From NCBI GenBank assembly GCA_019414045.1, contig DXMW01000033.1, positions 1 to 60,503 on the forward strand: a DNA stretch of 60,503 nt, written 5' to 3'. The notes beneath the pieces are model-generated. The model worked only from the letters and a program-made list of their open reading frames with translations, was not told the origin of the DNA and ran no database searches. A program made the translations under genes and the position numbers. Positions 32,477 to 41,321 of the stretch are shown here, piece by piece. The DNA comes from Collinsella sp. (GTDB taxonomy: Bacteria; Actinomycetota; Coriobacteriia; Coriobacteriales; Coriobacteriaceae). Position 1 is the stretch's first letter; every line of letters begins with the position of its first letter.

Positions 32477-33622
32477 ATGAACAGGCTTTTCGACAAATCG
32501 ATTGTGCTGGCGTGCTGCATTGCGGCCGCCACGGGCCTTGCTGTGGACGCTCGCCTGGTCGCAGCCTTTTGCCTTGGCGTTATTGCCACCTCGCTGGCCG
32601 AAGTCGCACAGAGAAACCGCGCCTGCCGTGCAAGCGAGGCCGCGAGCTACGTCTACATCATCGCGGCTGTCTTCGTGCCGCCGTTTGTGCCGTTTGCGCC
32701 TCTCGCCCTCTATGACATCGCGCGACGCGTGCGCCGTGAACGCATCTGGCCCGCGCTGGCAATTGGCTCCGTGTTTGCCTGCGCACTTGCCACGGACCTT
32801 CGCTGCGGCGCGCTCACCACCCGAACGCTGTTGCTAACCGCCATCCTTTCGGTCGCCGCCACGTTGCTGTCGCTGCGCACCGCGCAGCTGGAGCGTGAAC
32901 AGGAACGCATGCGTCGCACCCGCGACAAGCTGCAAGAACGCGCCCTGGCACTCGAGGCACGCAACCGCGACCTCGCCGACCGCCAGGACTACGAAGTCGA
33001 GCTCGCGACGCTCGCCGAACGCGCCCGCATCGCGCGCGAGATCCACGATAACGTCGGACACCAGCTCACGCGTGCCTCGCTACAAGCCGAAGCCCTGCGC
33101 GTGATCCACGCCGACGAGCCCGGCGTCGCCGCCGATTTCGCCGACGTCAAACGCACGGTTGACGAGGCGCTCCAACTTGTGCGTACTAGCGTCCATGCGC
33201 TCAACGACAACGCCGTCGACCTTTCCGTGCAGCTCGAACGCATTGTTGAAGGCGCGCGCTCGGACGGCGGCCCGCAGATTGAGCTTGAAGTTTTAGCCGA
33301 ACATGCGCCCGCAAACGTCGCCAACTGCTTTGCAGCGGTCCTGCGCGAGGCGCTCTCCAATACCATGCGCCACGCTTGCGCCCATGCTGTCACCGTACGA
33401 TGCATGGAGCATCCGTCGTTTTACCAGCTCATCGTTACCGACGATGGCGCGGGCGGGGTTCAAGCAAATGGTCGCGGCGCCGCGGAGGGCATGGGGCTCG
33501 GCTCCATGCGCGAGCGCGTCGAGGCGCTTGGCGGCACCTTCACCGCCGGCCCGCGCGCCGGCGTCGGCGGCTGGCGCGTGTTTGCCACCGTTCCCAAACA
33601 GCAAGGAGATGAGGGCCGATGA
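32477..33622 (+). CDS. NarL-family sensor histidine kinase
   Basis: A 381-aa membrane histidine kinase. About five or six membrane segments fill residues 1-135. A coiled coil (about 140-180, rich in Arg, Glu and Leu) leads to the HisKA_3 dimerisation domain with the phosphorylated His190 in ARIAREIHDNVGHQLT. The HATPase domain has the N box REALSNTMRHA, DDGAGG, and GMGLGSMRERVEALGG. A membrane-embedded sensor with no extracellular domain points to sensing of envelope or membrane state. ATG 32477 is chosen because sequence before it lacks family features. It overlaps the response-regulator gene by 4 nt (ATGA). Confidence 0.9.
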   Translation: MNRLFDKSIVLACCIAAATGLAVDARLVAAFCLGVIATSLAEVAQRNRACRASEAASYVYIIAAVFVPPFVPFAPLALYDIARRVRRERIWPALAIGSVFACALATDLRCGALTTRTLLLTAILSVAATLLSLRTAQLEREQERMRRTRDKLQERALALEARNRDLADRQDYEVELATLAERARIAREIHDNVGHQLTRASLQAEALRVIHADEPGVAADFADVKRTVDEALQLVRTSVHALNDNAVDLSVQLERIVEGARSDGGPQIELEVLAEHAPANVANCFAAVLREALSNTMRHACAHAVTVRCMEHPSFYQLIVTDDGAGGVQANGRGAAEGMGLGSMRERVEALGGTFTAGPRAGVGGWRVFATVPKQQGDEGR

Positions 33623-34248
33623 GGCTCATAGTTGTCGACGACGACCGTTTGGTGGTCGATTCGCTCAAGATTATCCTGGGCGCACAGCCGCAGATCGAGG
33701 TGGTGGGCACCGGCGCCAATGGCGACGACGCGGTCGCGCTCTACGCTGAGCACGCGCCCGACATCGCGCTGCTCGACATCCAGATGCCGGGGCGCGACGG
33801 ACTTTCGGCGGCACGCGAAATCCTTGAGCGCGACCCCGCGGCACGCGTCGTGTTTCTAACGACGTTTTCGGATGACGAGTACATTGTGTCGGCGCTCAAA
33901 CTGGGCGCCCGCGGCTACCTGATCAAAATCGATGTCGCCGCCATTCCGCCAGCGTTGACGCAGGTCATGGACGGTAAACGTGTGCTCGAGGGTAAGGCGA
34001 TCGAGGACATCGATTTTGACGGGACAGGCGCCGATGCCGGCACGACCCGCCGGCCCGCGGCCTTTGCCGGCCTGACCGACCGCGAGTTCGAAGTCGCCGA
34101 GCTCATCGCCCGCGGCCTCGATAACAAGGAAATCGCTGCCACCGCCTATATGGGCGAAGGCACCGTACGAAACCACATCAGCTCAATCCTGGCAAAGATG
34201 GGCCTCCGCAACCGCACGCAGATCGCCATCGCCTACCTGCGAGGGTAA
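33619..34248 (+). CDS. NarL/LuxR-family response regulator
   Basis: A 209-aa response regulator. The receiver domain (1-120) has the acidic pair VVDDDR, the phosphorylated Asp53 in LLDIQMPGRDG, the Thr in FLTTFSD and Lys in LIKID. The C-terminal LuxR-type HTH (about 140-205) reads LTDREFEVAELIARGLDNKEIA, then GTVRNHISSILAKMGLRNRTQ. Partner of the kinase just upstream and, by position, the probable regulator of the divergent ABC-2 operon. Start overlaps the kinase stop by 4 nt. Confidence 0.94.
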   Translation: MRLIVVDDDRLVVDSLKIILGAQPQIEVVGTGANGDDAVALYAEHAPDIALLDIQMPGRDGLSAAREILERDPAARVVFLTTFSDDEYIVSALKLGARGYLIKIDVAAIPPALTQVMDGKRVLEGKAIEDIDFDGTGADAGTTRRPAAFAGLTDREFEVAELIARGLDNKEIAATAYMGEGTVRNHISSILAKMGLRNRTQIAIAYLRG

Positions 34249-34308
34249 TTACCCAATGGCCGACCGCCCCGGCATAGCAAAATGGCTGCTACCGATTTAA
34301 TGACATTT

Positions 34309-34462
34309 CAAAACTATACCGGTTTACGGGGCTAAACTCAGGACCCCCATCCATACCCGCATTTTCTGCAAAATGACAACTCGTCTACCTGCGGTTTTAT
34401 TTTCACGCTTTTCGGTATGGTTGGGGATTCGAAATCCGGCCCCGTAAACCGGCATAGTTTTG
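34309..34462. repeat. 154-bp inverted-repeat (MITE-like) element
   Basis: The ends are 24-bp inverted repeats with one mismatch: 34309-34332 (starts CAAAACTATACCGG) and 34439-34462 (ends CATAGTTTTG). A second, imperfect inner pair (GGACCCCCATCCATACCCG near 34341; CGGTATGGTTGGGG near 34413) gives a nested hairpin. No reading frame of note lies inside. It takes up part of the 34249-34686 gap; the remainder holds two hairpins. Confidence 0.65.
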
Positions 34463-34578
34463 TTCGGGCGGCCTTGCACGAGTGCCTCCGCAAGCCTCGC
34501 GGGACCAAAATGATCCGTTTTCCTCCGTCCCCAAGGGATCAGCCGGAACCGCTCGCCACGAAACCGGCGCACAAAAGC

Positions 34579-34613
34579 GCCGCCACGGAGGAGGGAGATA
34601 CCTCCGTGGCGGC
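34579..34613 (-). terminator. terminator of the VWA/pilin-like gene
   Basis: Perfect 13-bp arms GCCGCCACGGAGG / CCTCCGTGGCGGC with a 9-nt loop. On the minus strand the stem is followed by GCTTTTGTG, giving a short U-run. About 75 nt after the stop at 34687. Confidence 0.65.
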
Positions 34614-34648
34614 TGGGGGTGGGGGCTATGTTTTGGCTCCCCGCCGGC

Positions 34649-34674
34649 CGCCCGGGGCCTTTTGGCCCCGGGCG
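34649..34674. terminator. strong GC hairpin right after the VWA/pilin-like gene
   Basis: CGCCCGGGGCC TTTT GGCCCCGGGCG, a perfect 11-bp stem with a 4-nt loop, 12 nt after the stop codon. No U-run follows on the minus strand, so it may protect the 3' end or assist the hairpin at 34579. Confidence 0.5.
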
Positions 34675-34686
34675 CTGCCAACGTGC

Positions 34687-37600
34687 CTAGCGCTTACGGA
34701 TACCCCAGACCAGGGCTCCGACGCCGGCCATGGCGATGACGAATGCCATGAGCAGTGCGGCGGCCTGTTGGTCACCCGTGGTGGGCAGGAAACCCTTGAC
34801 CGTTTTGACGATATTCGTCACGGTCTTGGGCGTGCCGGGGTCGGGCGCCGGCTTAGGCGTCTCGGGCTTCTTGTACGTGTTGTTGAACACGATGCCCTCG
34901 ACGCTCTTGTCGCCCTTGGTAAAGGCGACGCTCGCCTTGAGGTTGCCCTCGCCGTCATCGACCACGTTGACCGTCGCGGTAAAGACGGACTTGTCGTAGG
35001 TCATACCGGCCTCTTCGCCCTTGACCTCGCTGATGGTGTAGATGTACGTACCGGGCTCGTCGTACTCGAACTTGTCAAAGCTGATCTTGCCGTCGGCATC
35101 GTTGGTGACGGTGGACTCAACGTCCTCGCCAACGAACTTAAAGCTGAACTCGTCCTTCTTGAGTTCGCGTCCCTCGAGCACCTTGATCGCGCCGATAGAA
35201 ACCTGCGTGGGCATGGCGTGATACTTGTTGGTAAAGCCAGCCGACTCGGTGGTTCCCTCGAGCTTGTGCGTCGCGCTCAGCGTGCCGTCGCCGTTGTCCG
35301 TGACGGTGGTCACGATGGTGTAGGTCGCGCTGTCATAGGTGACGCCCTTGTACAGACCGAGCGCGTTGGGGCAAGCCTCGCGCAGCGTGTACGCGTGCGT
35401 ACCGGGCGCCTCATAGCGGATGGGGCTCAGCGTAACGGTGCCGTTGGCGTCGTTGGTGCCGTTAGCGACAACCACGCCGTCCTCGAGCAGCTCAAACGTG
35501 AACTCTCCAGCTGCAAGGTCGCGTCCGGTCAGACGCTTGACCGTCTTGACCTGATCGGTCACGGAAGAATCGGTGGGCGCCACACCATAGGTGTTGATGA
35601 ACGTGAAGTCCGCACCGTCCTCGCCGTTGCGCACGACGCTCAGATGTCCGGCGCCGTCATCAGTCACGGTGTAGGAAACCTTGCGCGTGACGTTGGCATC
35701 GTTGGTTACGCCAGGGGCGCTACCGGACTCGGACACCGTGTAGGTAAAGGTGTGCGAGCGCGGAGCAGTGGGGGCGGGCTCGGGCTCGGCTTCGTCAGCG
35801 TCAACCTCGGCCTTGTCGGCGTTGGCCTCGGCGTCGCTCGATGCATCGTCAGAAGCGTCAACCATCACGCCCAGGGCGCGGTTGAGGTCATCAAGCGTAA
35901 AGTGAATCTTGCCAAAGTCCACGTTGCCGATCGCGTCGTTGGTTGCGGTCGTGAGCTCGGGCATCGGGGCGCCCGCCTCGTCGGCAGTCACGGTGAAGGT
36001 AAACTTGCCCGCGATGTCGGCCGGGGTCAGACCCTCGGCAGCCTGGAGCTTCTTGGTACCGGCGAGTGCGGCATCGACGGCCTCAGCGCCATAGACGTTC
36101 TCGAACACAGGCTCGGCACCATCATAGTCGGGCGTTGCCGTCAGGGTGCCGTCGCCGTTGTCAACGACGATAACCTTGAAGTTAAAGCTCGACTTCGCGG
36201 CGGTAATGCCCTTTGCCGCGAGCGGGGATGTGTACTCAAAGGCCGTGTAGTTGATGGTCCACGCAAGCTTGCCGTCCGCGTCGGTACGGATGGCACGCCC
36301 GGCGCTCACCAGATTAGCAAGCATCTCGGTGTTGTAATGCAGCGCACCGAAGCTCACCTGACCATTGAGCGTGGTCTTAACAGTGCCCTCGATGGCTTCC
36401 GTCTCGCCCGCGTAGGCGATGCCAAAGTAGAACTCACCGTCGGCCATCGGACGACCGGTCAGCTTCTTGGTGGCGACAATCTGCGCAGGCTTAACGGTCG
36501 ATGCACTATAGCTGTTGGCAAACGGGACCAGAGCGCTCTCAACCTTGTTCTCACCGCTCTTGTGGATCGTCTCGTGCGTGCCCTCGGGACCGCCGGAGAC
36601 GGTCGTCGTAGCGGTAAGCGTTCCGGCACCATCGTCGGAAACGGCAATCGTCACGGTACGGACAGCATCGTCGTAGGTGTAACCGGGATTGCCGTCGTTC
36701 TTCTCGGCCACGGTGTATTTGAAGGTCTTACCGGCGTCAGCCTGCGTAAACTTGACCTCCTTGCCGGCCAGAATGTTAATCCGGTCGACAGCACCCTCTG
36801 CCGTCGCATGTGACTTGAAGTTGTTGGCACCCTCGTGCAAGCCGAGTGCATTGGCCGAAGCCTCGTCGGCGGGCGTCACGGTAAAGGTAAACTGGCCCTC
36901 GGTCATGGGACGTCCGGAGAGGGTCTTGCTGAGCTTGAGGCCGCCGGCCGCGGTGTAATTGAGCTCTGTGCGGTACTTGTTGGTAAAGTCTCCGTTTTCC
37001 TTCTTGGTGACGTTGGCGATCAGCTTGCCCTCGCCGTTTTCGGTCACGGTCACCTCGGCGGTCGCAACACGGGAGTCATACGTCATGCCGGCCGCGTTGC
37101 TCGCGTCCTCGCGGATCTCGTACTTGTAGGTTCCGGCAGCCGTAAAGCGGATCTTGCCAAAATTGATGGCGGCGATGCCTTCGTCGTTCGCATCGCGATT
37201 GTCCACGGTTACGGTCGCAGGATCGGGCAGCGGGGCGTCGGTGCCCTCGGCGGCGGTGATGGTGAAGCCAAACTTGTCGGCGTCCGTCCAGCCGCGGCCA
37301 TCAATGAACTTGCTCAGGCCAAAGTCAACCTCAGTCTCGAGCGGGGCCGCGCTGTAGGTGTTCTCGAACTTAATGTTCTTGGCGTCCTCGGCGCCCTTCA
37401 GCTCGTGCTTTGCCTCGAGCGTGCCATCGCCCTTGTCAGTGATGGTGGTCACGATGGTATGGGTCGTGCCGTCGTAGGTGATGCCCTTGCTGGTGGTTCC
37501 GCCGTTGACCTCGCGCAGCGTGTAGGTGTGCGTTCCGGCCTTGTCATACTTCACAGCGCTCATCGTAATCTTGCCGGCGGCGTCGTTGGTGCCGGTAGCG

Positions 37601-40600
37601 ACAACCTCGTCGCCCTCGACGAGCTCGAAGGAGAACTCGCCGGCAGCAAGCTTGCGCCCGGTCAGAGTCTTGGTCGCGACGATCTGGTCGGTGACGCTTG
37701 AGCTCTCGGGGGTCAGGCCGTAAGAATTCTTGAACTCAGCAGGCTTGTCACCCTTCAGGACATGATGGACATCGAGTGTGCCGTCGCCATTGTCCGTAAC
37801 CGTGGTCACGATGGTGTAGGTCGTGCCGTCGTAGGTGATGCCATTGCTCTTGGTTCCACCGTGGACCTCGCGCAGCGTGTAGGTGTGCTCGCCGGGCTCG
37901 GTGTACCTGATGGAACTCATCGCAATCATGCCGTCGTAACTGTTCTTGCCAGTGGCGACGACCTCATCGCCCTCGACGAGCTCGAACTCGAACTCACCGG
38001 GCTTAAGGGCGCGGCCGGCCAGGGACTTGTACGCGGTGATCTTGTGGGTGACGCTGGAGTCCTTAGGCGTCAGGTTGTAGGCATTCTTAAACTCAATCTT
38101 CTTGCCGTTATCGGCGTCCTTCAGCTTATGCGTAGCCACCAACTGACCCTTGCCGTTGTCGGCAATGGTGGTCACGATGGTGTGGACGGTTTCGTCGTAG
38201 GTGACGCCGCCGGCATTGCCCTTGACCTCGTGCAACGTATAGGTGTGCTCGCCGGGCTTGGTATACTCGATGGGGCTGAACACAACGTTGCCGTTGGCAT
38301 CATTCTTGACGGTCTCGATAAGCTCAGAGTCCTTGCCCTTGATCTCGCGCAGCTCAAAGCTAAACTCGCCTTCCGCAAGAGCACGCCCGGTCAGGGTCTT
38401 GGTGACCTCAATCTTGTCGGTGACGCTGGACTTGACGGGCTCAGCTATATAGGTGTTCGTGAACTTAGTCTTACCCGATGTCTTTTCAACGTCGGCCTTA
38501 AGCTCGCCCTTGGCGTTAACCGTCACAGTCACTTTGAACGCGGCAACGTTATCGCTGTAGGTGATGCCACCCAGCCCGCCATTAACTTCACGGACCTCAT
38601 AGGTGTACTCACCCGGCTTGTCGTAAGTGATTTCACCGAAGTTAATGGCTGCCTTGCCCTTATCATCCAGATCGGCGTTTTTAACAGTCACGGTCGCAGA
38701 CTCGGGCATCGGGGCGCTGTTCTCGGACGTCGCGGAGAGCTCAAACTCAAACTTGTCCGTATCCGCCCACTTGCGGCCCTCGAGCACCTTGGTCAGACCA
38801 AAGTCAGTCTTGGTATCCACCGTCGCCGGCGTCATATCGTACTTATAGCTAATCTTGCCGTTGTTGCCCAGGTGAACGTCAACCTCCGTGGCGTTCGACT
38901 TGGCAGACGTGTTATTCCACTTGGGATTGAGCACATCGGTCGCGGTGCCGGTGAGGTTGCCGCCCACGCGCTCCTTGGTGGTATGAAGCTCGTCAATAAA
39001 GGCCAGGCGCGCGGTTCCCTCACTAAACGACAGGTTGCCGCTCGCATCGGACACGATTGCGCCCCCAAACTGCGCGGCATGTCCACCGGTAAACTCAATA
39101 ACAGCTGTACGGGGCTCGGCCTTGTCGTCTGTACCCTTCGCCTCGAACTCATCCTTGTAGTAATAGATACCATCGGCAGTCAGCGAGCCCGTCGCAGGCG
39201 TTGTGCAGCTTTCATCCATGTAAATGGGGGTCTGCTTCTGGAAATAGTAATAGCGGTTGGAATCCGCGGGCTCAAAGTTGGCAATCGTATCGCCCAGCGC
39301 ACCGCCATCCCACTTGTTCGCGTAGAAGTTTACGGTCTTGGAGTCGTCCTTCGCGGTGGTCGTATTGCTCTTAATGTAATCCTCAAGCCCCACTACCTGC
39401 TCGGGTGTAAACAGGTTATCGAGCGCGTCTTTCTTAACGCTTGAGGTGTAGCTCACCTGAACGGGCTCAGTATCGTCGACCGTAAGTACACCATCATTGA
39501 TCTTAAAGTGGCGCAGCGGAATCAACGACGCAGGAATCTTAACCGTTACGATATCGCCGGACTGGGGCTTACCCTTTTCGGCACGCTGAACGGTGATGAC
39601 CAGGTTCGCAGCCGCACCAGTAAATGAATAGGTGTCGACATTGCCCTTGGTACTCTTTGCCGGGTTGGCAAACGTTTCGCCGTTGTACACGACAGACGTA
39701 AAGTTGTCGACCTGCATAAAGTCGCCCAGCTCGTCAGTAAACGTAATGTAGCCAGACTTATGCTCGCCATAACCGCCGTGAACTTCGGTCGGGTAACCAG
39801 CTTGGATAATGCTTCCCGAGATCTCTTCGAAGATTTTCTCGAGCTCAGAAGCGCTGGTTGCCGACTTGTAGTAATCGGAGTTTTCTGCACGTGTGCCATA
39901 ATCGATGGTCCACACTTCACGGCGATTCTTGTAAGTAATGCTTGACGAGGCAACAGGATAGTTGCTCGACACGGCATGCATGAACTTATTCTCTTTGCTT
40001 GTGCCATCAGCCGTGGGGTCGGCATTTGGATTTGCACCGTCGAAGATGCCGATAGCGTAAATGTCGGCACCTTTATTCTTGAGGTTCTTGGCGCTAAGGA
40101 TGGCGCTATTGGCAACTCCGGCCTCAAATTCATCAGAACTCGTAGGTGAGCCATCAGTGAAGAAGACAACGACCTTCTTGGCGTCTGCGCGACCGGACGA
40201 AATGCCCTCAGCCAGCTCCAAGCCATAGTCGGCGCGCGTGGAACCAGCAGGACTGATGAAGTTGACCGTACTCTTAAGGCTCTTTGCATCCTCGCCCTTG
40301 CAGGACGTCAGCTCCTTCATGGTCTGCGAGTAGTTGTAGATGGGTCCCCACCAACCATCGCGATATGTTTTGTTGCCAACCTCAGTAGTCTTATTGCCTG
40401 CAAACTTAACGATGGCAACCTGATGCTGCTTGGACGCATCTGCGATGCTTTGGTTTTGTGTGGCGATGGCATCGATAAAGCTATTGGCGGCCGTCTTCAG
40501 CGCCTCGATGCGCTTTGTACGGTCGCCCTTACCCATGGGGTCATCCATCGAGCCAGAAGCGTCCAGCACCAGCACGATGTCGAGCGGCTTGCCGGAAACC

Positions 40601-40920
40601 GTCGTATCGGATGTCGAAGAGATAGCAGACAGCGTAGTCAGGAAATCCGACTTTTCGTCTGCCGCAGTTTCCTTGACAGTCTTATCGGTCCAGATTCGGC
40701 CGACGTTTTGAGTCGTCACTTCCTTGCCGTCATAGCCGTCGGCCCAGAACTTCCAGTGGTTACCGGTGTCGGGGTCGACTATCTTTTTGCTCACCGTCGG
40801 TCCGTCCATTCCGGTGCTGGACCTGGCGTTGGCCTCGGGCAGCATGGCAAATGCTGCAGCCGGCAGCACTAGCACTACGGCCAGTATCACCGCCAAGAGA
40901 CCCCTCGTGTACTTACTCAT
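34687..40920 (-). CDS. giant LPxTG surface protein: VWA domain plus about ten pilin-type repeats
   Basis: A 2077-aa secreted, wall-anchored protein. Signal peptide at 1-32; a von Willebrand A domain (about 113-360) with MIDAS motif DASGS at 120-124; a beta-rich region (360-720). Then about ten repeats of 110-140 residues follow, each with a KxLxGR start, an E(F)xFEL strand, a PGxHTYTLREV strand, and NxY at the end. This is the FctA/Spy0128-type plan in which Lys-Asn isopeptide bonds stiffen pilins, so bonds are probable here. One repeat (near residue 1700) carries a 30-residue acidic insert. LPTTG lies at 2045-2049, followed by a membrane segment and basic tail. It is a tip-adhesin or pilin-like fibre; no sortase or pilin partner lies in the window. 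Confidence 0.9.
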   Translation of the reverse strand: MSKYTRGLLAVILAVVLVLPAAAFAMLPEANARSSTGMDGPTVSKKIVDPDTGNHWKFWADGYDGKEVTTQNVGRIWTDKTVKETAADEKSDFLTTLSAISSTSDTTVSGKPLDIVLVLDASGSMDDPMGKGDRTKRIEALKTAANSFIDAIATQNQSIADASKQHQVAIVKFAGNKTTEVGNKTYRDGWWGPIYNYSQTMKELTSCKGEDAKSLKSTVNFISPAGSTRADYGLELAEGISSGRADAKKVVVFFTDGSPTSSDEFEAGVANSAILSAKNLKNKGADIYAIGIFDGANPNADPTADGTSKENKFMHAVSSNYPVASSSITYKNRREVWTIDYGTRAENSDYYKSATSASELEKIFEEISGSIIQAGYPTEVHGGYGEHKSGYITFTDELGDFMQVDNFTSVVYNGETFANPAKSTKGNVDTYSFTGAAANLVITVQRAEKGKPQSGDIVTVKIPASLIPLRHFKINDGVLTVDDTEPVQVSYTSSVKKDALDNLFTPEQVVGLEDYIKSNTTTAKDDSKTVNFYANKWDGGALGDTIANFEPADSNRYYYFQKQTPIYMDESCTTPATGSLTADGIYYYKDEFEAKGTDDKAEPRTAVIEFTGGHAAQFGGAIVSDASGNLSFSEGTARLAFIDELHTTKERVGGNLTGTATDVLNPKWNNTSAKSNATEVDVHLGNNGKISYKYDMTPATVDTKTDFGLTKVLEGRKWADTDKFEFELSATSENSAPMPESATVTVKNADLDDKGKAAINFGEITYDKPGEYTYEVREVNGGLGGITYSDNVAAFKVTVTVNAKGELKADVEKTSGKTKFTNTYIAEPVKSSVTDKIEVTKTLTGRALAEGEFSFELREIKGKDSELIETVKNDANGNVVFSPIEYTKPGEHTYTLHEVKGNAGGVTYDETVHTIVTTIADNGKGQLVATHKLKDADNGKKIEFKNAYNLTPKDSSVTHKITAYKSLAGRALKPGEFEFELVEGDEVVATGKNSYDGMIAMSSIRYTEPGEHTYTLREVHGGTKSNGITYDGTTYTIVTTVTDNGDGTLDVHHVLKGDKPAEFKNSYGLTPESSSVTDQIVATKTLTGRKLAAGEFSFELVEGDEVVATGTNDAAGKITMSAVKYDKAGTHTYTLREVNGGTTSKGITYDGTTHTIVTTITDKGDGTLEAKHELKGAEDAKNIKFENTYSAAPLETEVDFGLSKFIDGRGWTDADKFGFTITAAEGTDAPLPDPATVTVDNRDANDEGIAAINFGKIRFTAAGTYKYEIREDASNAAGMTYDSRVATAEVTVTENGEGKLIANVTKKENGDFTNKYRTELNYTAAGGLKLSKTLSGRPMTEGQFTFTVTPADEASANALGLHEGANNFKSHATAEGAVDRINILAGKEVKFTQADAGKTFKYTVAEKNDGNPGYTYDDAVRTVTIAVSDDGAGTLTATTTVSGGPEGTHETIHKSGENKVESALVPFANSYSASTVKPAQIVATKKLTGRPMADGEFYFGIAYAGETEAIEGTVKTTLNGQVSFGALHYNTEMLANLVSAGRAIRTDADGKLAWTINYTAFEYTSPLAAKGITAAKSSFNFKVIVVDNGDGTLTATPDYDGAEPVFENVYGAEAVDAALAGTKKLQAAEGLTPADIAGKFTFTVTADEAGAPMPELTTATNDAIGNVDFGKIHFTLDDLNRALGVMVDASDDASSDAEANADKAEVDADEAEPEPAPTAPRSHTFTYTVSESGSAPGVTNDANVTRKVSYTVTDDGAGHLSVVRNGEDGADFTFINTYGVAPTDSSVTDQVKTVKRLTGRDLAAGEFTFELLEDGVVVANGTNDANGTVTLSPIRYEAPGTHAYTLREACPNALGLYKGVTYDSATYTIVTTVTDNGDGTLSATHKLEGTTESAGFTNKYHAMPTQVSIGAIKVLEGRELKKDEFSFKFVGEDVESTVTNDADGKISFDKFEYDEPGTYIYTISEVKGEEAGMTYDKSVFTATVNVVDDGEGNLKASVAFTKGDKSVEGIVFNNTYKKPETPKPAPDPGTPKTVTNIVKTVKGFLPTTGDQQAAALLMAFVIAMAGVGALVWGIRKR

Positions 40921-40972
40921 CGCGTCTCCCTTCTCGCGGTCTTAGACCTTGTATCAGCCTAAAGTTACGAAA

Positions 40973-41053
40973 TGAGACACAATTTGGGCAGGTGACACAC
41001 GTTCCAGATTCGGTTTTGGGCGTGAGACAAATGTCTCACCAACATTGAGACAC
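40973..41053. promoter_or_regulatory. TGAGACA operator cluster upstream of the VWA/pilin-like gene
   Basis: An 18-bp perfect palindrome, GTGAGACAAATGTCTCAC, lies at 41022-41039. Single TGAGACAC copies lie at 40973-40980 and 41046-41053, and a related GTGACACAC is at 40992-41000. The nearest copy is 53 nt from the ATG. No sharp -35/-10 pair was seen, but the cluster strongly suggests a regulator site. Confidence 0.55.
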
Positions 41054-41117
41054 GAGGGTTTTCGCAGGAAAACGGGGGAGACTCAAAAAAGCAGGCCAAA
41101 AAATCGATACCCTCGTC

Positions 41118-41228
41118 ATGGACCGCGATCCGGAGAGAATCGTCGCTCGTCAAATCGAGAACTGTGCCGAGAGAGGCAGACACGCCCCGCAGCTGATGCT
41201 GGCGGCGAATCAGATGGGCGCGTTTTAG
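41118..41228 (+). CDS. possible small ORF or gene remnant
   Basis: ATG 41118 to TAG 41228 encodes 36 residues (starts MDRDPERIVARQ); the frame is open back to 41049 without a start codon. Third codon positions are mostly G or C, as in real genes here. There is no ribosome site. I do not recognise the protein. It may be the remnant of a longer gene. It fills part of the 40921-41321 gap together with the operator cluster and a terminator. Confidence 0.2.
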   Translation: MDRDPERIVARQIENCAERGRHAPQLMLAANQMGAF

Positions 41229-41246
41229 CTCCCCAAACCCCGGCAT

Positions 41247-41281
41247 AAAAACGGGCACGGCGCCTGCGCACCGTACCCGTT
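41247..41281 (-). terminator. terminator of the GH36-like gene
   Basis: On the minus strand AACGGGTACGGTGCGC pairs with GCGCCGTGCCCGTT (small bulge), followed by TTTTTATG. About 40 nt after the stop at 41322. A good intrinsic terminator. Confidence 0.8.
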
Positions 41282-41321
41282 CACCCACATAAAGCACCTT
41301 GTAGGCACCTGTCGCCAGGAC

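Noticed and set aside
34417..36813. 798-aa frame on the plus strand
   Set aside because: Antisense to the repeated pilin-like gene. Its regular pattern mirrors the repeats of the true gene.
34900..39000. Periodic repeats that could suggest a CRISPR array or satellite DNA
   Set aside because: The period is 330-420 bp and matches protein repeats in frame; there are no short identical repeats with unique spacers and no cas gene.
40965..41297. 110-aa frame on the minus strand
   Set aside because: It runs through the operator cluster and the GH36-like gene terminator; no ribosome site or family pattern.
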